NCBI GenBank assembly: GCA_015852425.1
Contig: JAAAIG010000010.1
Span: 32,890-96,889 of the forward strand
Direction of reading: 5' to 3'
DNA: 64,000 nt
DNA from: Gryganskiella cystojenkinii
Taxonomy: Eukaryota > Mortierellomycota > Mortierellomycetes > Mortierellales > Mortierellaceae
The translations under genes and the position numbers were made by a program. The notes below the pieces were generated by a model that ran no database searches, was not told the origin of the DNA, and saw only the letters and a program-made list of their open reading frames with translations. Shown here in pieces: positions 37,906 to 48,483 of this stretch (the stretch's first letter is position 1; the number at the start of each line of letters is the position of its first letter).

Positions 37906-40261
37906 GCATGTTCATCTCAGTAGGCTGACGGTCAATTTAACAGACATTGCACCTTTTCTTCCTTCCAAAGGATGCACAGATCTGAATAAACAAATGAACT
38001 GGACGATCAGTCATTCATCCACAGAAAGAAGAAACCTTGCTTCATTTTTTTTCTCGTGTACACATCGAAAAGACCGAGCTCTCAAAGAACGCCTTTGGTT
38101 GGTGAAGAAACGATGTCCAGCTTGTCGTCGCACAATACAATTGGGAGGAGGATTCTCGGGTATTTCGGCTCAGAATGACAAATTTATTACCCAAGGTTGA
38201 GTTCACTCTCTGAAAGAACGAGAAGGACAAAAAGAGGCGCGAGCGAAAGCTAATAACAGGGTACTGTAAGAAGTAATCTTTTCTCAAGAGGTTTAGATTT
38301 TGCTTTTAGTCGGGTTCTCGGAGATCATATTGGTCAAAGGTGTGCAAATTCGCACTGCAGGTACAGTACAGTACATACTATACAATCGAATCGAAAGACG
38401 CTGTCTGTTTCTACACTCTTTTTTGCTGTTCACTTTAGAATGTTCTGGGCTTGGATAACGTTCCTTGATCCTGCTGAATAGAAGAAATCCAAAAAAAAGT
38501 GTTCCAATCGTTTCTCGAATGAGTGCCAACAGAGCCCTCTTTCAACCTCTTGTGCTCTCTTTCTCTCCCTTTCTGTCTGAACTCTCCTTCCATGTGGCGT
38601 CTCTGACGACGTAGGAAGTGGGTTCCAGCCAACCAGATGCTTGTCAACAAACAACTTAATATTATCAGTGAGGTAGGACCAAAGAGCACTTCTGACCCTT
38701 CAGCTCCAGTTTCCCTAAAACAAGTCTAGTTCGCGGGCTGCAGAACTAGAAGGAGCGTTTTTACGTTCTTCCGACTGTGAGCTGTTTTCGAAAGCGGATG
38801 GACCCAGTCCAGAGTCAATGCGCGGTCTGCCTCATGTTTTTGACCAAGACTGGCCTTTCTTGCGCACATTTGAGGATCCGGTTCTTGCGTTCTTAAGCAC
38901 GAGTTTTTTTTATGCTTTCTTTTGCGGTCCCATGGAAAGGAGTGCTGTCGGCATAATCTCTTCAAATTGAGCCTGCTGCACTTTGGACTTTTTTTTGTGC
39001 GACGGCAATGTTAATATAGTGTCCGTCCATTTCTCTGTGGGCAACACAAGATAAACAACAACAACGGTTGTGTGTAACCTGTTCTATTCCCTCTTCCTTT
39101 GATCAATCATTTTTACGATGTTGATGATTATTGCTTTTTTACCCGAGAGCAACGTTTATTTCATGTCCTTCCAAGACGGGTGCACACTTTTTTTTCCGTC
39201 GAGAGTCGTTCATCTGCTCTGTTGCATGACGAGTCAAGGACTGCAGGAATCAACGATAGTGAAGAATGGAGGATACGGCGCAGAGGAGCAATTCCTGCTT
39301 GTGTGCGTGCTTGTTCTTATTTTTTAATTTGCTTGCCTGACGAAGTAAAGAATTGCAGTACCTGTTCTGCGTCCTTTTTTTTTGATAGAATTTTGTCATT
39401 TGCAATTTTTCGGAGGGCGTAGGAAACTGTGTTCTCTCCCCACAAAATACCCATCCGTAAACAAATCAGAAGGATATATTTTTCATAAGGCCTGCACACA
39501 CATTGAATGGTAAGTCCAATGTGGAGGAAGAGGGATTAAGCGATGTCGGACCAAGAATGAGTTGAATGACCAAGCACCAGCCAGAAACCATGATCTTAAC
39601 GATCGTCGGAAGGAGGAGAGAAGAAAATCGTCAAAGCGACCTGGTTGGTCGATAAAGGACGAGGGTCAAAAACACCCCACTTTTTTATTTTTATTTCTTG
39701 AACTGACCAACAAAATTGCGTCCTCACGAACAGGGCACGCAATCCACAGAAGCCAGAGAAGACAGGCAATGAACTTTGAACAAAGAGATCTTATTAAAGA
39801 GCGTCAGAAAAGAGTGGAAAAACAAAGATTCGAGGATTGGACCAACTAACCAGTTGCAGCACCCTGGTTCGTGCAAAGGATACAAAACGTTTTCTTTTGA
39901 CTTCGGACAAACTGGGAAACGATTTATTGTAGTTGTCCTCTCTCTTCTTCTCCTTTTTTGCACTTGACTTCTTCACTCTTCAACAGCCAAGCTCCCAGTC
40001 CATCCTTCTGCAGGATCATTCCCTCCCTCCTCTTCCTTCATCCGCTTCCTCTTCCTTTCGAACATTTTCATTCTCGGTGCTCCTCTCCTACTGCACCTTT
40101 TTTCCTCCTGAGCCACTCCAACCCCTCCGTTCACTCCACTCTTTTTCTTTTCTTTTTCTAAGGATATATATCACTTCACATCTCATCTCATCTCAGGAAC
40201 AGGAACCAGAGTCCAGGATACAGACCAAATAACCAACGGCGTTTTATTTGTTCAATCAAAA
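37906..40261. other. gene-poor region upstream of Frizzled-like receptor
   Basis: This 2.4-kb stretch contains only short open frames without recognisable domains on either strand. A small plus-strand frame at 37904-38200 includes a CPACRR motif but no other support. The last 300 bases (39940-40261) are strongly C/T-rich and form the likely promoter and 5' leader of the receptor gene. No tRNA or transposon ends were seen. Confidence 0.45.
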
Positions 40262-43200
40262 ATGCGCGGTCTCTCTTCCCTTTCAAGGCCAGCAGCAGCG
40301 AGTCTGCTGGTCTCGGCCATGTCCGCTTTCACCCTTCTCTCTTCAACGATGCAACAAAGCGAGGCTGTCAGCTTTGGGCAGAGTAAGTTGGCAAATAGCC
40401 GCGTCCCCCCTTTCTACGAAACTCTCTCTCCTCTCCGAATGTTACATTTCTCTCTGTGGCCCTTTCCCAACGACCTCCTTTTTTTGATTTTGTGTCCAAC
40501 GGCTCGACAACCGACAAAAAGACTTTTTTCCATGCAGTGATTGGATTGCAATTTGAATGGCATTCATCGAGTTGGGCAATGAATGAGATGAGGGGAAGAG
40601 AGCAAACACAAGTAGGACCAACATAACGGAACAGGGTCAAGTCTGCGACAACTTTTCTTGAAAGTTCTCTTTATCCTATCCCTCTCGTCTCAACTCTACC
40701 TTGTTTATGATTTTGGTGAAAATCTCGGCAGAAACTCTCGTTCCTTCCAGGGATCCAGTATGATATCTGGGTGTAAAAGTCGAAGAATGTATTGGGAATC
40801 CCTCGTTTCACGTAGTAGCGATCCAGAGCAGTTCTCGGTCATGAAATCGACATTCGGATCGAGAAGACGGGACCCTCACAATTCGGCTGAGGAGGGGGCT
40901 CTAAAGACAGGCGTCCTTCATTCTGTCCAAAGAAAACTTTGGGTTCATTTGATGAGAGGGCACGCCATTTCAAGGACGACAACTTGCACAGGTTGCACCA
41001 ACAGACGGACCAACGTTTGTGAGCCTGGAAGAGTGGGTGAAAAACATTAGGTCATGTTTTCTTTTACTGAACTGGTTGACCACTGCGACTGTGGTTCGGA
41101 GGGTTTTCTCTCTCTCTCTCTCTCTTGTGTTTCGATTTTGTCGTCGGTGCATTCATGTGCTTGAATGTAGGCGTGTAGGGTCAGGGCACAGGGCTTACGA
41201 GAGAAATTTACCGAGGAGGTTCCAGGCCGTTGAAGAAACACACCAAAACTACCAGAGGAACCACAACAACCTGGACGCGTCGTGCGTGGGACGATTGCAA
41301 ATGGGAGATCTGAGTTTTTTATTGTCCACATGTCGTCTTCCGTTTACTTTCCTCAAAGTACTCATCGAACGCCTTTAATATGAATGTTCTATGTACTCTG
41401 TTGCGAGTACTGAACGTTCTGGACACGAAAAATTTGTTTGTCCGCTTCCGCTCTCTTCCCAAACAAGCAAACAAGCAACACATTGACAGAATCTCCCGTC
41501 GCAACTCTAACGGACGCTCTTTTTGGTCATTGTTAACTTGCTCAATAGTGGTCCCTTATGACGGAGTCTACTGTAAAGGGTTCATCGATTACAAGGTCTG
41601 GGTGCCCGATGGTGCCACCGTGGCCATGGTCGAAGGGGCAGCACCACTGAAGCAGCTTCTGGACCTGCCTGACCCATGCAAATCGACTATGCTCTCCTAC
41701 GTTTGCTCAGTGGCATTCCCTCGACCTGTCACGTCTGGAGTTGGTAATTTTTTTAATTGGTTCCCTTTGTAATTGTCTCGTGTTCGCCCTTACACTCTCC
41801 CCCATCTAACATGAACGATACACAACACGCGCTTCTACCTTTTGTTTCTTCCTGCATCCAGGCAACGGCTACAATGTTCTGTTTGCTTGCGAGTCGACCT
41901 GTCAAGCAGCTATCAAGACTTGCAAGGCTGATTTCAGCTATCTCCAACTGCGAGGCATTATCCCCCCGAATATGACCCTCCCAGACTGCTCGGCCTCTAT
42001 TCCAGGCACGGAGCAATTCCCTGGTGGCGCCATCCCTTACCAACCGGACTCATCATGCAATGTCCTTCCTTGTAAGTTCTTTTTCAGTCTCGTCCTTGAT
42101 ACACAGGAGGCGACGACAAACGAACTAACGTTCGACCGCTAAACTTCCATTTATTCCAATACAGTCCAAAGCTCCAACACCACTTGCTCATCACCCATGC
42201 CCCCAGAAGCATGTCTGCCACCTTTTGTCCCAGACTCAGTCTTTGCAGCGACAGGTGGGCTCCAAAACGCAGATGATATCAACTGTGGCTGCGGATGTTG
42301 TTTACCATGCCCCCAAACGGATTCATTTTACAAACCAGGCATTCTCGACAAGGGATTTTTTGTCACGGATGTGTTAAAGGGTGTCTCAGCGGGGTTGGCT
42401 TTGATCCTCGTAGTCTCGTATATTTTTTTGCCGGACAAGCTTCAGCATCCCAGTAATCTGATCTTGTTTGCTGCAATCTCAACCTGTATCTTCAGTGCTG
42501 CTGTGGCGCCTTCTTATGGTAACCCAAAGCGGACTCAGTGTGCGACCCATCAACCGGACCCACATTATGCCATCGTCACCTCGACCTCATATAACAACAA
42601 CCTCTGCACGGCTCAAGGCGCTTGGCTCATTTTTGGAGCGATAGCGACCACGGCGTGGTTGTCGCTCGTCATTGTGAACTTGCATTTGCACACCGTCTGG
42701 AATTCGAACTGGCTAGCGAGACGGGCTTGGTTGTCTCATGTCGTTGGATGGGTCGTCCCCGCAGCTTTCGCCGCCATCGCTGTCATCACAAAGTCGATTG
42801 GATGGAACAACTCGAGCATGTAAGTTAGCGGCCGACGACTCGTTTACCAATTATCTTTATGAGTTTTCATCTTGCATCCTGACCTTTTACTTTTTTTTTA
42901 TTTTTTTTTTTATTTTGTCTAGGTGCATGGCTACGCAGAACACTTCGAACGCATTGTTGTTCATCCCTCTCGGAGTGATCATGGTCCCCTCGATCTTGCT
43001 TCATATTGCGACATTTGCTCACATTATCCGTGTCACGCTCCAGTCCGAGAACTCTGAAACAGTCTCTCACTCGACTCTGTCTTCAGGACGTGCCGCAAGA
43101 ATCTCGCATCGTCGCCACGTCTTGAACGCTATCCGTATCCAATGGCGTGCTGCTTGTCTCGCCGTTGTCATTTCGGCTTCGATTTTGGTCTACTGGGCTT

Positions 43201-43499
43201 TTTACTTGGTCGAGGGTAACAAGACAGACATGTCCTGGATGTCAACCTGGCAACTGTGTATCTTGACCGGCGGTGGTAATCAAGAACAATGCGCGGACCA
43301 GTTTGCAAAGGGAAATGTCCCCCCATTTGTGTTGATGATGATTGCCGAGGGTCTGGTCTCGACCACAGGAGTCTGGATCTTTTTGCTGTTCTTCAAATCG
43401 TCCTTGATCCAGGAATGGCGCGATATGATCACTGGTTGGGCCTGCTGTGGTGGTCGCCGGAATAGAAAGAAGGAGGAGGATGAATTCTATGTGATCTAG
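40262..43499 (+). CDS. Frizzled/Smoothened-like receptor with cysteine-rich domain
   Basis: Five exons (40262-40382, 41549-41743, 41862-42071, 42165-42819 and 42923-43499) give 585 aa. Exon 1 encodes a signal peptide (ASLLVSAMSAFTLL). The ectodomain (about 41-240) resembles a Frizzled cysteine-rich domain: LLDLPDPCKSTMLSYVCSVAFP, then CESTCQAAIKTCKADF, then IIPPNMTLPDCS, then a Cys-dense CGCGCCLPC hinge. Seven hydrophobic helices follow, from VLKGVSAGLALILVVSYIFL (near 246) to VLMMIAEGLVSTTGVWIFLLFF (near 540). The C-terminal tail is short and basic/acidic. In animals such receptors bind Wnt proteins. Fungi are not known to have Wnt, so the ligand here is unknown. Related receptors are known from Dictyostelium and some early fungi. 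Intron 1 is 1,166 bases, long for this genome, so exon 1 is the least certain part. Confidence 0.82.
41107..41125. repeat. (TC)n microsatellite in intron 1 of the Frizzled-like gene
   Basis: Nine and a half TC units in a row, inside the unusually long first intron. It has no obvious function and may vary in length between strains. Confidence 0.9.
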
Positions 43500-43863
43500 A
43501 TGAAAAAAGTCGATATTTTTTTGCGATAGTGTATTTATCTTTTTTCCAACCTACGTCATACATAAAAAACAATGAAATAATATACATTTTCCAGAGAGCA
43601 GAGAGCAGAGAATAATATCAGTTATCTCGTTCTATTCCAAGAAGTCAGTATGAGACTCGTGCCAGATAGCAACCTTTGCCAAGTTTAAGCCCATAGGAAG
43701 CGTTTCGCGCCACCAAATAACTGCGATTGAGGTCATGTGATCGAATCCAAGCCACCGATGCGATGAAATCGGAGATTGAAGGATGCAAGAAACTAGAGGA
43801 ACAATGTCCCATCAAACATTCTAATCATCTGTTTGCATTCTATCATCACACATTACAGTCACC
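43500..43863 (+). other. intergenic, Frizzled-like gene to COX6B
   Basis: This region holds the 3' flank of the receptor gene, with A/T-rich runs and a short GAGAGCA repeat near 43592-43610. It also holds the promoter of the small COX6B gene. No other gene is supported. Confidence 0.5.
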
Positions 43864-44445
43864 ATGTCCGACATCGAGATCAAGACCAGTATGTATTCAA
43901 TTTCAGGACGAAAGGAAATGACTGAAGAACCATTCCATTCGCCCAAAGATCCGACCTTGTTCCTGGACCGAATGGATGCCATTTTGAAACCGAATGTTGT
44001 GCTGATCGGAACAATGATCGACATGAGTCTCCATCGTAATCAAATATGATGCTGCCCTAAACTTGCCGCTCACCATTACATCTTTGTCTCCAATCACTTA
44101 GCCCCCTTCGACGCCCGTTTCCCCAACACCAACCAGAGCAAGCACTGCTGGCAGTCGTACTCCGACTACTTCAAGTGTATCAATGCTCGCGGCGAGGAGT
44201 TTACTGCCTGCAAGGACTTCCAGAAGGCCTACAAGAGCTTGTGCCCCAACAGCTGGGTAAGAGAAGAAATACAATGGATGCACAATGGAGTTACGCCGTG
44301 ACGCTGTGGTTTGAGGAGGATGAAACGCGTCCTCGTTACAAGCTGACCCCCGAATTTTTTGTAAATGATTATTTCGACTCTATAGGTTGCTCAGTGGGAT
44401 GAACAGCGCGAGGAGGGAACCCTTCCTTTCAAGGTCACCGTTTAA
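43864..44445 (+). CDS. COX12: cytochrome c oxidase subunit VIb (COX12/COX6B)
   Basis: Three exons (43864-43888, 44102-44256 and 44386-44445) give 79 aa, the normal size (yeast Cox12 is 83). This subunit sits on the intermembrane-space face of complex IV and links the two halves of the dimer. The sequence shows the FDARFPNTNQSKHCWQSY block and the twin-cysteine pattern: CWQSYSDYFKC (CX9C) and CKDFQKAYKSLC (CX10C). These form two disulfides after import through Mia40. The C-terminal VAQWDEQREEGTLPFK is also typical. Exon 1 has only eight full codons, and the ATG is the only one in frame with a good context (CACCATGTCC). No targeting presequence is seen, as usual for Mia40 substrates. Confidence 0.97.
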
Positions 44446-45467
44446 GAGACAGAGCAGCCGCAACGTGTCCTTTTAGGACGAATACCAGCTTTTTTTTTGT
44501 CTGGAAAATTGTTTGGGTGCGAACTTCTTATAGCATGCAGGGAATAGCACCGTCAGACAACCAGGATTCAAAATTGAAAGGAGGACAGAAAGGAAGACCA
44601 CCATCAACAAAACAACAAGCGGGAGGCAATTGACTACAAACGCCCCCGTACACTCCACTCATATCAATCAAACCATGTCCTTTGTCGAAAACTAGAAAGA
44701 ATAGGACAGAGATAGCCGAAATAGAGGACAAAACATATAAAATTACAGACCTATCTCATATTGCGCAAGATCAACAAAGGAGGGCACGAGGTCTGGATAA
44801 GAACAGAAAGGAAAGAACCAATATGGCACCGATGATGACAGGAAATTTCACAGTGTCGAAGAAAGCAAGGCCCTCGCAGCCAAGGACTATTTATGCTTCT
44901 TGACGGTTCTGCTTTATTGAGTGATTGGCGGTAGTTCATCCCTGAGATCATTGTGGGCGATACTGCACACGAAAACGATGACTGAATAAAAGGTAAAAAA
45001 TTGACAAGGGAAAAACGTCGAAAGCCAATCGACGGAGAAAAGATGTCCAGATAAACAATGGATAGTGACTATGAGCCGTCCATCTTTGCCTTTTAAAAAT
45101 TCCAGCCTTCAACCTAACGCCGGGATCTCGTCGATCATGTTGGTGACCCTCACTGTTTCCCTCGAACATCGCATCGTAATCATGGGTATGAGTTCTTATG
45201 CGTCCATCCTGTTCTCCCATAGTCTTATCTCCTTCCGACGCTTTCCGGTCGTTCGCCCGTCATCTCTCCTTCGCTTCCCGCAGTTTATCTTCCCCAAGGA
45301 TCTTCACCAACAGCGTTCTTCCTTTCCTGGTCTCTTTTTTTGCGTCTCCTGGATTCCGTCTTTTGCATCACAACTCCCCTCAAACATCTCTAGGTGATTC
45401 ACTAATATCCCGACTCTCTAGCTCCCCCACTGAAATCTCTCCTCCGACAAATAACAGCATCTTCACC
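44446..45467. other. intergenic, COX6B to RNase T2 pseudogene
   Basis: No supported gene. Small open frames occur on both strands without domains. The stretch 45200-45467 is C/T-rich on the plus strand and may be the remnant promoter of the RNase T2 pseudogene. Confidence 0.45.
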
Positions 45468-45851
45468 ATGAGGCTTAAGTCCATTGCCATCTCCCTGGCT
45501 ATCGCCTCAATGTCTGCCGTCTCGGTGCTAAAGAGTAGCTTCCCCGTAAATGGACCCATTCGTGCCAATACACAGGCAGTGTTTCTAACGCGTGCTGCAT
45601 GGAATCACCAGCTGGCTTATTGATTCAGGCTCAAGTATGGATACAATCCCAACGACTGGCCCCCTAAGGATAGTTTCACCATCCTAGGACTCTGGAACGA
45701 CAACTCTGACGGTACCATCCGTACAAACTGTGACTCATTTCGGGCTTACACCGATGTCGCGAGCCTTTTCACAGCCCAAGGAGTATCGGATACACTGGTG
45801 TACATACAAACTCACTGGACAACAGAACAAACGAACACTTTGGGAATCTGA
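45468..45851 (+). pseudogene. ribonuclease T2 pseudogene
   Basis: An ATG at 45468 starts a signal-peptide-like frame (MRLKSIAISLAIASMSAVS) that runs to an in-frame TGA at 45621-45623. The same frame then reads on from 45624 to a second TGA at 45849-45851. The second part is clearly RNase T2-like: a Tyr/Asn-rich lead, then the first catalytic block SFTILGLWNDNSDGT, then a THW-type strand. The catalytic histidine of block I (normally in FxIHGLW) is a leucine, encoded at 45684-45686. Cysteines expected near the N-terminus (CP) and in the DNCDG motif are Phe and Ser. The second catalytic block (HEWxKHG) is absent, because the frame ends before it. RNase T2 enzymes are secreted or vacuolar endoribonucleases. 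With a stop, lost catalytic residue, lost cysteines and truncation, this copy cannot be active. Confidence 0.75.
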
Positions 45852-48483
45852 GCGGGCTTTACGCGGAACCTGTTAGTCTTGAACCTGATTGCTTGACGAT
45901 CTTAAGTGCTAAGAGACGCTTCCTTTGTAGATTTTCTCTTTCTCAACATTTATTTCAATCGATGGACCGTCGGCGAATACCTAATGTGCTAGCGCTGATA
46001 TCAAGTACCTCCCCAATTCCCAGCAAGAACGCGTTGCCCTCCCGCTGCATGTAATACGGCTGTTAATATACTCAGCCTCCTCACACCCACATGTTGCCCT
46101 TGGACCCCCCTGAGAGAAAAAAGTCGCGCCGCTAGGCGCAGGTGACAAATAAATAGTCAAAAAATACTCAAGTGACCACAGGAACCAGTATGGTTTGGTC
46201 GGCCGAGGAAATTTTGTCGCTTTTGTTGTACTCTTTTTGTCCTTGGAAACATGAACCGAGAGGAATCGATGAGGGAGTGTTGACTGATCAAGGTCACCAT
46301 GCCTTTGTCGTTGTATAACCATACACAGCTGGAACTTACCTAAGGACCACTCGGAGAACCCAGTTAATAAAAATTTATCCTCCCCTTCCGGAGATGAAGT
46401 GCCACTTGACTATCGAATGGCAGCGTCATTAGCCTGAACCCAAACATCATTTTTGAACTGAGCTGAACGACACGCGAGCGAAGGAGGTCATTCATGAAAA
46501 AAAAAACCTTAACCCGTCGACTCTTCCACTACGCATCCAAATGTACTATGACATTGTATTTTTTTTCTTTATGGAGCCAGAAGCCAGACAAAAGGCAACT
46601 CTACCCCAACAACCCCGTAAATCCTATCGAGTAATGAAAAATATGTCAAATGGGCTACTGCGAGTTGTACTGCATACTGCAGAAGAAGAAGAAAAATAAA
46701 TAAGAACAACCGCAGAGTAGACAGTAAAGCTTGTTAGAGCCAAAGTGTAGGATGCAGGGAGGATACACAAGTGTGGAGAAGAGCCGAACACCACCCTTTG
46801 CTTATTCTATGTTTTTGTTGATACTGTTGTTCTGTTCTGCAGGGAAAACTGCTCAACTTCTCGACTGAAAAAGGTGATCAAACGTAACTTTTTTTTTTTG
46901 CTTTCTCATAGCCCTGCTTCCTCTTAAAAAGTCAAAAGGTCTGGACAGCAATTGGCTCTCAGGCGATCTGCAATATCCCACCTCCGACCTCCCGTCAGTC
47001 CGGCAGCGCGTTGCGGGACATGGATCACTTTACCCCCTTCACAAGGTAGACGTTCAAAATTGCCCCAAACCGGCGCTGTTGCAAAAAAAAAGAAAGTCTT
47101 TTATCTTTTCAGTGTACGTGAACCCAAAAAAAAAAATGAGGGAATTGAGTTGTAGTAAAAAGCCTGACCCTCTCCATTCCTCGAATAGGTCGCCTCTCCG
47201 GTCTGGCTGGCTGGGAACTCTGTTTGTAGCTCCCGCACATGGCAAGCCCTTCCCCCTGTGAAACTCTGTTCGGTGGGGCGGATCCTTCCCCCTGTTTGTC
47301 GAAGGGCCGCCTCCAATTTGGGTTGGTGGGATTTGTGATGCGAATTTTTCAATTTACCTTGAAATGTTTCCGTGGGGAGAATTTTTGCAACCCCACAACA
47401 AACAAACAAATAAACAGCAGAAATGATCCGTAGGAAGAATCAATTTGGGCGAATGGAAGCAAAAAAAAAAAAAGTTGTTGTGCCTTGCGTGCGTGATCTT
47501 ACCTAACAGCAAAAGCAACTACACAAGACCACCGTCGGTTGTCCCTGATGCTGCCCCTGTTGCTCTTGCTGTCGTTCCGTTGAGTAGAAAGGGTTTTGCT
47601 TCGCTTTCACTACAAGCTGGTACGTGAACGAATGATAGCACTTTGCCACAATTTTTTCCCTCCAAATTATTTTCAGCAAAAAAAGGCGCAGACAGCAAAT
47701 GGTAGGGTAGGACTGCAGTCATCGACAGAGGAGAAAAAGGAGACAAGGTAGAGCATAATGCTGGTGTATGTTGCGCTTGGGCTGAGTTTTCAAGGCAGGT
47801 GTTTGTCCAGCACCAGGAGCAAAAAAAATAAAAATAAAAAAAAGTAGAAAAGTCAGGTCATCCGTCTGCCATCCACACGCCTCTTCGGGTTGGCCGATAT
47901 TTTTTTGTCATTTCCAATTTTTTTTTGTTGGATCGCCCCCAAAAGGAATAAGACCGAGAGACCGACACCATTGCACCCTTTTTTCTGTACTGTTGTTTGT
48001 CCCTGCTTTGCTTGCTCGTCCTCTTTCACCGTCATTCGAACCACCCATTCATCCCTTCAACCCATCCAAAACACACCTCACCCCATTCCTTCTTTTATTG
48101 ATGCCCATTCTGTCTGCCCCACTGTGACCACTCTTTCTTTTCTCTTTTTTTAAACTTCTTTGTTTCAACATTCTTCTTCTGCTCTCTTAGCCCAGCTGTT
48201 CCTTCTTGCTCACTTTCTCTCCTCCTTCATTAGTCATTCATATTCCCCTTTCAGCAGTACCCTGTACTCATTCACAACCCCCAATACACATTAATCACCG
48301 TCAGCAACCCTCCCTCTATCCTCTCTTCGCACTCTTCTGGCAGCGCAGCTTTTCTCTATTTAACGTGATCTGTCTTGGCGCCAATCCTTTCTCCCTTCAA
48401 GCCAACGCCCCATCGTCCTCATATCATACACCTTTCTCATTCTCCCGAGAATAACAAGAACGGAGCAACTCAACAGAACCAGG
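45852..48483. other. gene-poor region upstream of VAP-like gene
   Basis: This 2.6-kb stretch has many A and T runs and no convincing coding frame on either strand. From about 47990 to 48483 the plus strand is strongly C/T-rich, which marks the promoter and 5' leader of the MSP-domain gene. I looked for a tRNA B box and for transposon terminal repeats and saw none. Confidence 0.45.

Noticed and set aside
37904..38200. A small plus-strand frame with a CPACRR motif
   Set aside because: One CxxC pair is not enough for a zinc domain, and the rest has no recognisable pattern.
41380..41772. A start for the Frizzled-like gene at 41380 without an upstream exon
   Set aside because: It would remove the signal peptide that a receptor with a secreted ectodomain needs. 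The exon at 40262 joins in phase and supplies one.
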